Part shown: positions 27,256-34,955 of the stretch, piece after piece
Position numbering within the stretch: the stretch's first letter is position 1
Layout: each line of letters opens with the position of its first letter
NCBI RefSeq assembly: GCF_002706375.1
Contig: NZ_CP017706.1
Location: 248,001-312,000 of the forward strand
Reading direction: 5' to 3'
DNA length: 64,000 bases
From: Lactobacillus amylovorus DSM 20531
GTDB lineage: Bacteria > Bacillota > Bacilli > Lactobacillales > Lactobacillaceae
Made by a program: the position numbers and the translations under genes
Notes under the pieces: generated by a model
The model's input: the letters and a program-made list of their open reading frames with translations, nothing else
What the model was told of the DNA's origin: nothing
Databases searched by the model: none

Positions 27256-28587
27256 ATGAAAAGAATGAGCAGTTTAACCTATCATTTTGGCGTTAAGCTT
27301 CGCTTTTATCCTAGTTCTAAGCAAAAGAAAATCATTAAACTAAACTATGATGCGCAGCGCTTTGTCTACAACTCTTATGTAGGACGCAATCGGACTAGCT
27401 ACCATGCTAAACGTTATTTAGCTAATAGGCAAAATCGAGCAATGCCCTTTGCTTTTTCTGCTCTTAATAGCTATGAAGTCCAACTGGCAGAAACAGTAGT
27501 CATCAATAATGAATTATTGGCTAAGCCTAAGAATATTCGTGATGCTTATAGCTTTTTACGTGTTAAAGAAATTGATAGTCTCGCTCTTGCCAATGCGATT
27601 CAAAACTATCAGAAAGCTTGGAACAACTATCGCAAGATTGGTCATGGAATTCCGACTTTTCACAAAAAACGCAGCGACTGGTCATATCAGACCAACTGTC
27701 AATATCCTAAGCAGTCAGAAGCCTATCTTGATAACGGGACAGCTAGATTTATTGATGCTAAACATATTAAATTGCCTAAGCTGGGAATTGTCCGCATTGC
27801 TGGTTTTAGAAAACTGATTAAAGAGCGCTTGCTTAAGCAGATACCAACTAGAATTGGCACAGTCACGATAAAAAAGACCGCTGATGACCAGTTCTACCTG
27901 TCTATGCAATTAGGCAGCGATACTGCTTTTGTTAAGGAATTACCTAAAACACAAAGTCAAATTGGCATTGACCTCAATTTAGATAACTTCCTAACAGCAT
28001 CTAACGGAGCAATGGTCGCTAATCCACGATTTTATCGCAAAACCAAAAAGAAGCTGGCCCATGCCCAACGTGTCTTGTCTCGCAGGCAGCGCCGGGCAAA
28101 AAAAGAAGGACGCAATTTGTGGCTAGCAAAAAACTATCAAAAACAGCGTCTAATAGTCGCTAAACTGCACGATAAGATCAGAAGACAGCGTAATGACTTT
28201 TTACAAGTACTCTCAACTGCACTAATCAAAAACCACGATTTAGTAGTTGCCGAGGAATTAAGAAACAGAAACCTGTTAAAGAATCATGCCTTGTCGCAAT
28301 CAATTTCTGATGTCGGCTGGCGTAGTTTCCTGAATATGCTGGCTTATAAGGCAGATCTATATGGTAAAGAATTTCTAACAATTGATCCTAAATATACTAC
28401 TCAACGCTGTCATGCTTGTGGCAGTATTATGGGCCAAAATGGTTATAAGAAATTAACCCTTAAGGATCGGGAGTGGACTTGTCCAATTTGTCGAATGCCC
28501 CATATTCGTGATTGGAATGCGGCAGTGAATATCTTAGAAAAAGGATTAAGCAAGTGGCAAAATCCTAAAATAAAAAAAGCAGCCTAG
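27256..28587 (+). CDS. tnpB: TnpB RNA-guided nuclease of the IS605 element
   Basis: Ancestor-type relative of Cas12: a RuvC-like nuclease guided by an RNA from the element right end. The 443 residues hold an N-terminal helix-turn-helix region (KLRFYPSSKQKK). The RuvC residues Asp239 (IGIDLN), Glu333/334 (VVAEEL) and Asp419 (IRDWNAA) are all present, with a C-x2-C/C-x2-C zinc finger (CHAC, CPIC) before the last. The catalytic set is intact. The start is ATG 27256, 8 bases after AGGAGG. The stop lies within the first hairpin of the right-end RNA region. Confidence 0.95.
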   Translation: MKRMSSLTYHFGVKLRFYPSSKQKKIIKLNYDAQRFVYNSYVGRNRTSYHAKRYLANRQNRAMPFAFSALNSYEVQLAETVVINNELLAKPKNIRDAYSFLRVKEIDSLALANAIQNYQKAWNNYRKIGHGIPTFHKKRSDWSYQTNCQYPKQSEAYLDNGTARFIDAKHIKLPKLGIVRIAGFRKLIKERLLKQIPTRIGTVTIKKTADDQFYLSMQLGSDTAFVKELPKTQSQIGIDLNLDNFLTASNGAMVANPRFYRKTKKKLAHAQRVLSRRQRRAKKEGRNLWLAKNYQKQRLIVAKLHDKIRRQRNDFLQVLSTALIKNHDLVVAEELRNRNLLKNHALSQSISDVGWRSFLNMLAYKADLYGKEFLTIDPKYTTQRCHACGSIMGQNGYKKLTLKDREWTCPICRMPHIRDWNAAVNILEKGLSKWQNPKIKKAA

Positions 28588-28768
28588 AAAGGCTGCAGTC
28601 CGTTAGCAACTTGCGGACTTAAAAGGCTTTGGTAATTAGACGACCTCTATCGGCAATAGTCAAAAGACTATTGCTGGTAAGTCAAGTCCGTATCTAAGCA
28701 AGTTGGTGTTCTGGTTAGCGCAAGCTAACGAGCCACTAAGCCCTAGACTTCAGTCTAGGGTAGTTGAC
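28575..28768 (+). ncRNA. Putative omegaRNA (reRNA) region at the IS605 right end
   Basis: About 190 non-coding bases overlapping the tnpB 3' end, made of successive hairpins: 28579-28596 (GCAGCCT/AGGCTGC), 28597-28619 (AGTCCG/CGGACT), 28653-28674 (GCAATAGTC/GACTATTGC), 28714-28729 (GTTAGC/GCTAAC), 28741-28760 (CCCTAGACT/AGTCTAGGG). TnpB guides are known to come from this position, with the guide being the bases just past the right end. Here those are the 3' end of trmD. Confidence 0.7.
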
Positions 28769-29484
28769 TTTGCTTCAGCTTTAATGTCAGCCAGCATCTT
28801 CTTTTCTTCATCTGAAAGCTCACGCTTTTCAAGCATATCAGGTCGATGAAGATAAGTTGCCTTTAAAGCTTCATAATGGCGCCATTCGTCAATCTTTTGG
28901 TGGTTGCCACTAGTTAAAACCTCCGGCACCTTTTGGCCTTCAAAGTCTGCTGGGCGAGTATATTGTGGGTATTCAAGCAAGCCATGAGAGAAGCTCTCTT
29001 CAACTGGACTGGCCGCATTACCCAAGATACCAGGAATTAAGCGCACAGTAGCATCAATCATGCTCATTGTTGGCAATTCACCGCCAGTTAAGACGTAATC
29101 GCCAATTGAAACTGTTTCATCAGCTAAGTCATACACGCGTTGGTCAAAGCCTTCATAGTGACCACAAATAAAGGTTAATTCATCTTCCTTAGCCCAATCC
29201 TGTGCCATTTTTTCATTAAAGGTTTTGCCTTGTGGCGCAGTAATAATTATCTTACCAGTTGAAGGAAGTGAATCAAGTGCCTTCTTGATTGGCATGATTT
29301 GTAAAACCATGCCGGCTCCACCACCATATGGGGTATCATCAACATGATGATGAACATCGGTAGTGAAATCACGGAAATTAACTAAATTGAGATCCCACTT
29401 TTTGTCTTCAAGACCACGCCCTAACATTGAAACTTGTAATGGAGTAAACATATCTGGAAAAAGGGTTAAAACATTAATCTTCAT
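28750..29484 (-). CDS. trmD: tRNA (guanine37-N1)-methyltransferase TrmD
   Basis: SPOUT methyltransferase that makes m1G37 next to the anticodon and prevents frameshifts. The 244 residues carry the knot motif [13 protein letters not shown] near residue 127, the N-terminal [11 protein letters not shown], and [11 protein letters not shown] in the active-site segment. The first 11 bases overlap rimM. The last residues (about Thr-Leu-Asp) and the stop codon fall inside the right-end hairpin of the IS605 element, so the natural C-terminus has been replaced by a few IS-derived residues. The catalytic core is complete. Confidence 0.96.
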   Translation of the reverse strand: MKINVLTLFPDMFTPLQVSMLGRGLEDKKWDLNLVNFRDFTTDVHHHVDDTPYGGGAGMVLQIMPIKKALDSLPSTGKIIITAPQGKTFNEKMAQDWAKEDELTFICGHYEGFDQRVYDLADETVSIGDYVLTGGELPTMSMIDATVRLIPGILGNAASPVEESFSHGLLEYPQYTRPADFEGQKVPEVLTSGNHQKIDEWRHYEALKATYLHRPDMLEKRELSDEEKKMLADIKAEAKSTTLD

Positions 29485-29989
29485 CGCGCAAGCCTTCCAT
29501 TAATTCTACATAAACCTTCTTGTTAGGAACATCAACCTTTTTTACTACGTCTGCAATATTAGGAATCCAATATTCTTTACCGTCATCTTCATGAACTAAC
29601 CAAATATCATTAGCACCGGGCGATTGAATATCGGTAATTTTACCTAATCTTTTTCCAGATTCTTCATCAATCACATCGCATTCAAAAATATCTTTGTAGT
29701 AATAAACACCTTCTGGCAATTCACCACGATTATCTTCACTAACTACCAAAATTTGACCACGAAGTTTTTCTGCATCATCAATATCATTTACTTCATCAAA
29801 TTGAAGCAGCCAAAATTGTTTGAAAGGACGGCTCTTTTTAATAGTCAAAATTCGATCAGTATCAGCCTTTAAAGCTAGCTGCATCCCTTCCGCAAAACGA
29901 TCTTCCGGGAAATCTGTAATCACATTAACTTTAACTTCACCATTTAGGCCATGCGTGGTTAAAATCTTTGCAACATCAAAATATTGCAT
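29474..29989 (-). CDS. rimM: Ribosome maturation factor RimM
   Basis: Helps 30S head assembly by binding S19. The 171 residues have the N-terminal beta-barrel ([16 protein letters not shown]) and a C-terminal PRC-type domain ([24 protein letters not shown]). The start is ATG 29989 after AAAGGAG; a longer frame to 30037 crosses the rpsP terminator and is rejected. It overlaps trmD by 11 bases. Confidence 0.96.
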   Translation of the reverse strand: MQYFDVAKILTTHGLNGEVKVNVITDFPEDRFAEGMQLALKADTDRILTIKKSRPFKQFWLLQFDEVNDIDDAEKLRGQILVVSEDNRGELPEGVYYYKDIFECDVIDEESGKRLGKITDIQSPGANDIWLVHEDDGKEYWIPNIADVVKKVDVPNKKVYVELMEGLRDED

Positions 29990-30007
29990 TTTTTCTCCTT
30001 TGTAGTA

Positions 30008-30043
30008 ACAAAAAAAGCTTGAAGCACTCGGCATCAAGCTTTC
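30008..30043 (-). terminator. Terminator or attenuator between rpsP and rimM
   Basis: The stem AAAGCTTGA/TCAAGCTTT has 9 pairs and is followed by a T run on the minus strand. It would let rpsP be made in excess over rimM-trmD. Confidence 0.8.
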
Positions 30044-30055
30044 TCTAATAGCAAA

Positions 30056-30328
30056 TTACTTGTTGTATTTTGCATCGTGCAACTTAGCCATCAAGCCAGC
30101 ACCTGAAAGAAGTGATCTAACAGTGTCTGAAGGTTGTGCACCCTTTTGTAACCATTCAAAGATCTTGTCTTCGTCAAGCTTCAATTCCTTTGGTTGTGAA
30201 ACTGGGTTGTAGTAACCAACTTGTTCGATGAAACGACCGTTACGTGGCATACGTGAGTCTGCAACAACGATTCTGTAGAATGGCTTTCTCTTGGCACCAG
30301 CGCGGTGCATACGAATTTTAACTGACAT
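30056..30328 (-). CDS. rpsP: 30S ribosomal protein S16
   Basis: Early 30S assembly protein. The 90 residues start [20 protein letters not shown] and continue with [20 protein letters not shown], both family hallmarks. TAGGAGGAA precedes ATG 30328. It lies between ffh and rimM in the usual order, with a terminator after it. Confidence 0.98.
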   Translation of the reverse strand: MSVKIRMHRAGAKRKPFYRIVVADSRMPRNGRFIEQVGYYNPVSQPKELKLDEDKIFEWLQKGAQPSDTVRSLLSGAGLMAKLHDAKYNK

Positions 30329-30416
30329 AAATTAATTTCCTCCTAAAACTTAACGATTAATAATATACCACCAAAGCAAATGGGTGTAAAGTATTTTTCC
30401 TTAACAGCTTCATTTT

Positions 30417-31847
30417 TTATGAATGATATCTCTTAACCTTACGCAGACGCTTCTTCTTGTTCTTCTTGAAATTCTTATTCATGCGGCGCATAGCCATCTT
30501 GGCCATTGGTGAATCCATACCAGGCAAGTTGCTTAAGCCCTTCATGTTACCCTTAGTAACCTTGCTCATCATTTCGCGCATTTGCTTAAATTGCTTGATC
30601 ATTCGGTTTACTTCAACAACGGGACGACCAGAACCGGCAGCAATTCTTCTACGACGGCTAGGATTCAAAATATCTGGATTTTCACGTTCTTCTTCAGTCA
30701 TTGAGTAAACAATCGCTTCAGTATGAGCGATTTGCTTTTGATCAACGCTCAAATTCTTAAGTTGAGGATTATTAGCAAGACCAGGAATCATCTTCATAAT
30801 TTGATCCAAAGGTCCCATCTTTTGTACTTGTTCAAGTTGATCGACAAAGTCATTGAAGTCGAAGGTATTTTCACGCATCTTTTCAGCAACTTTTTGTGCT
30901 TCCTTGGCATCGTAATCTTGTTGAGCCTTTTCAATTAAGGAAAGCATATCACCCATACCAAGGATTCTTGAGGCCATTCTGTCTGGGTGGAAGACATCCA
31001 AGTCACTTAATTTTTCACCTTGACCAGTGAAGAGGATTGGCTTACCAGTAACGGCACGAATTGAAAGTGCAGCACCACCACGGGTATCACCATCCAATTT
31101 AGTCAAGATAACGCCAGTAACGTCAAGACGTTCATCAAAGCCCTTAGCCACATCGGTAGCAGCTTGACCAGTCATGGCATCAACTACAAGCAAGATGTTG
31201 TCAGGGTTGGCAACCTTCTTTACTCGTTCAAGTTCTTCCATTAATGGTTCATCAATTTCAAGACGACCAGCCGTATCGATTAAAACATAATCGTTTTTAT
31301 TCTTATCGGCTTCAGCTAAACCATCTTGAACGATTTTAGCAACGTCTTTTTCACCGTCTTCGCTAAATACTGGCACCTTCAATTGTTCACCGATTTGCTT
31401 CAACTGATCTACGGCAGCAGGACGGTAAATATCTCCGGCAATTAAAAGCGGACGAGCCTTCTCGGTCTTTTGCAAGTGATATGCAAGTTTACCAACAGTA
31501 GTAGTCTTACCAGTACCTTGCAAACCAACCATCATAATAATGGTAGGAATATGCTTAGACTTATTAAGAGGAACTGCTTCCTCACCCATCATCTTAGTTA
31601 ATTGTTCATTAACAATCTTAATTACTTGTTGACCAGGGTTTAAGCTCTCTTGAACTTCCTTACCCAATGCTTCTTTCTTGATCGTCTTGATAAAGTCCTT
31701 AACGACCTTGAAATTAACGTCGGCTTCAAGCAAAGCCAATCTAATTTCACGACTAGCTTTATTAATATCTTCTTCTGAAATCTTACCCTTACCAGTTAAA
31801 TTTTTTAATGCTTTTTGAATTCGTTCACTTAAATTTTCAAAAGCCAT
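30417..31847 (-). CDS. ffh: Signal recognition particle protein Ffh
   Basis: SRP54 GTPase that targets membrane proteins to FtsY and SecYEG. The 476 residues hold the N domain, the G domain with GLQGTGKTTTVGK near residue 107, DTAGR and TKLDGDTRGGAALS, and a Met-rich M domain at the C-terminus (about 300-476) that binds the SRP RNA and signal sequences. It starts 3 bases after ylxM, with GGGGAG as ribosome site. No SRP RNA gene is visible nearby. Confidence 0.98.
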   Translation of the reverse strand: MAFENLSERIQKALKNLTGKGKISEEDINKASREIRLALLEADVNFKVVKDFIKTIKKEALGKEVQESLNPGQQVIKIVNEQLTKMMGEEAVPLNKSKHIPTIIMMVGLQGTGKTTTVGKLAYHLQKTEKARPLLIAGDIYRPAAVDQLKQIGEQLKVPVFSEDGEKDVAKIVQDGLAEADKNKNDYVLIDTAGRLEIDEPLMEELERVKKVANPDNILLVVDAMTGQAATDVAKGFDERLDVTGVILTKLDGDTRGGAALSIRAVTGKPILFTGQGEKLSDLDVFHPDRMASRILGMGDMLSLIEKAQQDYDAKEAQKVAEKMRENTFDFNDFVDQLEQVQKMGPLDQIMKMIPGLANNPQLKNLSVDQKQIAHTEAIVYSMTEEERENPDILNPSRRRRIAAGSGRPVVEVNRMIKQFKQMREMMSKVTKGNMKGLSNLPGMDSPMAKMAMRRMNKNFKKNKKKRLRKVKRYHS

Positions 31848-31850
31848 GGG

Positions 31851-32192
31851 TTACTCTCCCCTCAATTGATTTAATAAATTCGTTATTTCATTTTTAGCAG
31901 TTTGACTATCATCATTATCAATCGACAATAATACGTCCGCCAATACATTTTCAATATGGTCATTATCCCGGCGCATATGAAGCTTGTCTTCATAGTTCTG
32001 CAAAATTTTGCTCGACCGTTTCAAATTATCATAAACGGCTTGTCTTGATACATGATGATTTACAGCAATTTCACCTAGGGACAAATCATTATAGTAATAA
32101 TCTTCAAAATATGATTGTTGGCCCCGAGTCAGCAATGTGCCGTAATAGGCATATAAATCGCCAAGCTCTTCGTTTTTAGTTAATTCATCCAT
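31851..32192 (-). CDS. ylxM: YlxM family DNA-binding protein, SRP operon
   Basis: 113 residues, with a helix-turn-helix (LSLGEIAVNHHVSRQAVYDNLKR) like sigma-70 region 4. It is always upstream of ffh in Firmicutes and proposed to regulate or assist SRP; the Streptococcus homologue binds SRP components. A TATACT at 32211-32216 on the minus strand may be the -10 of the ylxM-ffh operon. Its -35 region overlaps the glcU terminator. Confidence 0.9.
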   Translation of the reverse strand: MDELTKNEELGDLYAYYGTLLTRGQQSYFEDYYYNDLSLGEIAVNHHVSRQAVYDNLKRSSKILQNYEDKLHMRRDNDHIENVLADVLLSIDNDDSQTAKNEITNLLNQLRGE

Positions 32193-32217
32193 TAAGTTTC
32201 ACCAGCCTTTAGTATAT

Positions 32218-32256
32218 CAAAAAAGGCCCCTGATCAAAACGATCAAGACCCTTCTT
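32218..32256 (-). terminator. Terminator after the glcU remnant, overlapping the likely ylxM promoter
   Basis: The arms GGTCTTGATC and GATCAGGGGCC pair around GTTTT with two G-U pairs, then TTTTTT on the minus strand. Upstream promoter elements of ylxM appear to lie within it. Confidence 0.65.
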
Positions 32257-32264
32257 TTCTAATT

Positions 32265-32873
32265 TTACTTGGCAAAACCGGTTAAAATACTACCACCGAC
32301 GATAAAAATCAACCCGATAATAATGTAGGTCAATTCACGTTTAGATTTTTCTTCATGTAAGAACCAGATACCACCAAATGTTGAAATTACTGAGCAAAGT
32401 TGACTGTAAATAAACGCATTAGTCACACCATTTTGCTTAGCAGAAAATAGATAAAATAGTGTACCAATACCAAATTCAACACCAGCAAGACTGTTTCGCC
32501 AGATCATCTTATTGCGATAAACTGCAGTTGAATGTGAACCAATAACATAAATTACAGTACCAACTAAAACACCAAGCATTTCTGGGAAAATATAATCTAA
32601 GCCATTTACGCCTGGATTGATATCCTTAGCAATCAGCTTTGGGAAACTTGAATAAATCCAGAAAGCAATGACTTTGGCTTGAGCTGTTGGTCACTCGCCA
32701 AAGATTAAAACACCAATCAATGAGTTACCTACTAATTGGAAACCGGCTGAAAGTGGAATAGTACCACTAACACCAATTCGAGTATATGAAATGAACTGTC
32801 CAATTTATCCAATAGTCCATAGCATCCCCGCTATAAAAGCAACTGCCCATGTTGAGGCATCAAAAATTTTTGC
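32265..32873 (-). pseudogene. Truncated and mutated GlcU/RbsU-type sugar permease (GRP family)
   Basis: C-terminal 200 codons of a glucose/ribose transporter of about 285-290 residues. The N-terminal third is missing; an in-frame TAA sits just upstream of the first readable codons. Two nonsense codons follow in the same frame: TAA for Gln in WTIGxIGQFISYTRIG and TGA for Trp in LIFGExPTAQAK. The last 104 residues (32579-32265) are open and include the final membrane segments ending GGSILTGFAK. It cannot make a working permease, so it is probably a relic of a sugar uptake gene. Confidence 0.85.
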
Positions 32874-32932
32874 TTATAACTAAAAGTAAGCGATTTCGAT
32901 ATTATTAAAGCAAGATTTTCAAAATTAAATAG

Positions 32933-32962
32933 TTGATGTTTTAACGTATTTTTAATTATAAT
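32933..32962 (+). promoter_or_regulatory. Promoter of the APC permease
   Basis: TTGATG (32933-32938) and TATAAT (32957-32962) are 18 bases apart, in an AT-rich gap otherwise empty from 32874 to 33000. Confidence 0.65.
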
Positions 32963-33000
32963 TAATTACATACTATATTATTTTAAGGAGGAGTTACGTT

Positions 33001-34428
33001 GTGAATCTTTGGCAAAGAATGAACAAAAAAGAAGATCCACGCGTCTATGAAAACAAGGATGGACACCTGGTTCGCTCATTAAAAGTAAAAGACTTCTTAG
33101 CATTAGGCGTCGGAACGATCGTTTCTGCTTCAATTTTTACCTTGCCGGGAGAAGTTGCAGCTATGCACACCGGTCCTGCTGTCGCAATTTCATTTATCTT
33201 AGCCGCGGTTGCCGCTGGTCTCGTGGCCTTTGCTTATGCAGAAATGGCAGCGGCTATGCCATTTGCAGGTTCAGCTTATTCATGGATCAACGTTGTTTTT
33301 GGTGAATTCTGGGGTTGGGTTGCCGGATGGGCGCTGCTTGCAGAATACTTTATCGCCTTGGCTTTCGTTGGTTCAGGACTTTCCGCTAACTTCCGAGCAT
33401 TAATTGCCCCAATGGGAATTAAATTACCAAACTCTTTATCAAATGCGTTTGGTAACAACGGCGGAATTATCGATATCATTTCGCTGGTTTCTATCCTATT
33501 AGTTTCAATCTTGATTAGTCGCGGTGTATCACGTGCAGCTCGTGTAGAAAATGGCTTGGTTATCTTAAAAGTTTTAGCTATCTTACTCTTTATTTTGGTA
33601 GGTTTAACTGCAATTAAAGGCTCAAACTTCGTTCCATTTATTCCAAAATACCGTATGACATCTAACGGACCATTTGGTGGTTGGCAAGGAATCTATGCCG
33701 GTGTTTCAATGATCTTCCTATCATATATCGGTTTTGACTCAATTGCGGCCAACTCAGCTGAAGCCATTGATCCACAAAAGACGATGCCACGTGGTATCTT
33801 AGGTTCATTGGCTATTGCCGTTACCTTATTTGTTGTCGTTAGTCTTGTCCTTGTCGGGATGATGCCATACCAAAAATATGCTAACTCAGCTGAACCAGTT
33901 GGACTTGCCCTTCGTTATGCCGGACATCCAATCGTAGCAATCACTGTACAAACCATTGCAGTACTTGGTATGTTTACTGCTTTAATTGGAATGAGCATGG
34001 CAGGTTCAAGATTGATTTATTCATTTGGCCGTGACGGAATGCTTCCTAAATGGTTAGGTAAATTAAATGCAGATCGTCGACCAAACAATGCATTATGGAC
34101 TTTAACTGTCGTTGCCATCTTGCTTGGTGCCTTCTTCCCATTCTCAATGTTGTCACAACTTGTTTCTGCGGGAACCTTAATTGCATTTATGTTTGTATCA
34201 TTAGGTATTTACAAATTACGTCCACGTGAAGGTAAAGATATTGATGATCCTTCATTTAAGATGCCATTTTACCCAGTATTGCCTGCTTTAGGCTTCTTAG
34301 CTGCTTTAATCGTCTTCTTAGGATTAGACTATCAAGCTAAGCTTTACGCTGGTATCTGGTTCATTTTAGGATTAATTATTTACTTCGGCTACGGTATCCA
34401 TCACTCTATCTTAGATAAAAAGAGATAA
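33001..34428 (+). CDS. APC superfamily amino acid permease (CAT/YfnA-like)
   Basis: 475 residues with about 12 membrane segments. The N-terminal substrate region is ALGVGTIVSASIFTLPG, and FAYAEMAAAMPFAGSAYSW follows, typical of the cationic amino acid transporter branch. YIGFDSIAANSAEAIDPQKTMP is the usual segment 6-7 loop. The start is GTG 33001, 7 bases after AAGGAGGAG. It is single, with its own promoter and a bidirectional terminator. The exact amino acid cannot be told. Confidence 0.92.
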   Translation: MNLWQRMNKKEDPRVYENKDGHLVRSLKVKDFLALGVGTIVSASIFTLPGEVAAMHTGPAVAISFILAAVAAGLVAFAYAEMAAAMPFAGSAYSWINVVFGEFWGWVAGWALLAEYFIALAFVGSGLSANFRALIAPMGIKLPNSLSNAFGNNGGIIDIISLVSILLVSILISRGVSRAARVENGLVILKVLAILLFILVGLTAIKGSNFVPFIPKYRMTSNGPFGGWQGIYAGVSMIFLSYIGFDSIAANSAEAIDPQKTMPRGILGSLAIAVTLFVVVSLVLVGMMPYQKYANSAEPVGLALRYAGHPIVAITVQTIAVLGMFTALIGMSMAGSRLIYSFGRDGMLPKWLGKLNADRRPNNALWTLTVVAILLGAFFPFSMLSQLVSAGTLIAFMFVSLGIYKLRPREGKDIDDPSFKMPFYPVLPALGFLAALIVFLGLDYQAKLYAGIWFILGLIIYFGYGIHHSILDKKR

Positions 34429-34442
34429 TTATTCTGTAAACA

Positions 34443-34477
34443 AAAAGTGACTAGGAAAAATTCCTAGTCACTTTTTT
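34443..34477. terminator. Bidirectional terminator between the APC permease and marR-like gene
   Basis: Perfect 15-base arms (AAAAGTGACTAGGAA and complement) with a short loop and T run; it serves both convergent genes. Confidence 0.9.
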
Positions 34478-34488
34478 AATGCCATCAA

Positions 34489-34896
34489 TTAATCCTTATC
34501 TTCGCTTGATTTAAGCATCTTCTTTAATACTTTTACTAAGCCTAAAGTTTCATCTTTGCTTAACATCCCTGTAATTGTTTGATCAGTATCTTCACGGTGC
34601 TTTTCAATCTTCTTGCACAAATCGATACCTTTATCAGTTTCAACGGCCGTATTATCTGAAAAGGTGATCAAATTCTTTTGTTCAAGCTCAGAAATTAATT
34701 GCTTAAGCTTTTCATCAGTTACATGAATTTCTTTAGCTAACTTGCTAAAAGACTTACCATTCTTATGATGACGTAATTCAATTAAAACTTCAAGTTCATT
34801 AGCACTAATACCGAAGCTCTTTAAATCGTCATCCATTTGTTTTTCAACTTCATTACTGATCTTAGTCAGAAATGAGCCAATTGTACCTTCTGCCAT
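34489..34896 (-). CDS. MarR-like winged-helix regulator
   Basis: 135 residues, mostly helical. ISANELEVLIELRHHKNGKS and FSKLAKEIHVTDEKLKQLIS form a helix-turn-helix region, followed by a wing-like stretch (LITFSDNTAVETDKG) and a C-terminal helix. This is the MarR layout, but similarity is moderate. The only Cys is in DLCKK. A strong terminator for pepD ends just 23 bases before its start, so it has little room for its own promoter. Targets are unknown; the neighbouring permease or pepD are possible. Confidence 0.7.
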   Translation of the reverse strand: MAEGTIGSFLTKISNEVEKQMDDDLKSFGISANELEVLIELRHHKNGKSFSKLAKEIHVTDEKLKQLISELEQKNLITFSDNTAVETDKGIDLCKKIEKHREDTDQTITGMLSKDETLGLVKVLKKMLKSSEDKD

Positions 34897-34918
34897 CTAT
34901 ATCTTCCTTTTAAATTCA

Positions 34919-34947
34919 CAAAAAAGCAGCGAAACGCTGCTTTTTTT
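34919..34947 (-). terminator. Terminator after pepD
   Basis: GCAGCG-AAA-CGCTGC stem flanked by A and T runs, in the 59-base gap between pepD and the marR-like gene. Confidence 0.85.
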
Positions 34948-34955
34948 ATCCATTA

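Larger units (their letters stand above)
26665..28767. mobile_element. IS200/IS605-family element with divergent tnpA and tnpB
   Basis: The element has no terminal inverted repeats, as expected for single-strand transposition. The left end follows TTTTAA (26659-26664), which matches the TTTAA-type target of IS605 relatives. The left subterminal hairpin is 26681-26704 and the right one 28741-28760. The exact right end lies between 28761 and about 28768. tnpA is on the minus and tnpB on the plus strand, both intact. It overlaps the last codons of trmD. Confidence 0.88.

Noticed and set aside
28579..28760. tRNA or CRISPR-like array in the hairpin-rich stretch after tnpB
   Set aside because: No cloverleaf and no repeated unit with spacers; the layout fits the IS605 right end and its guide RNA.
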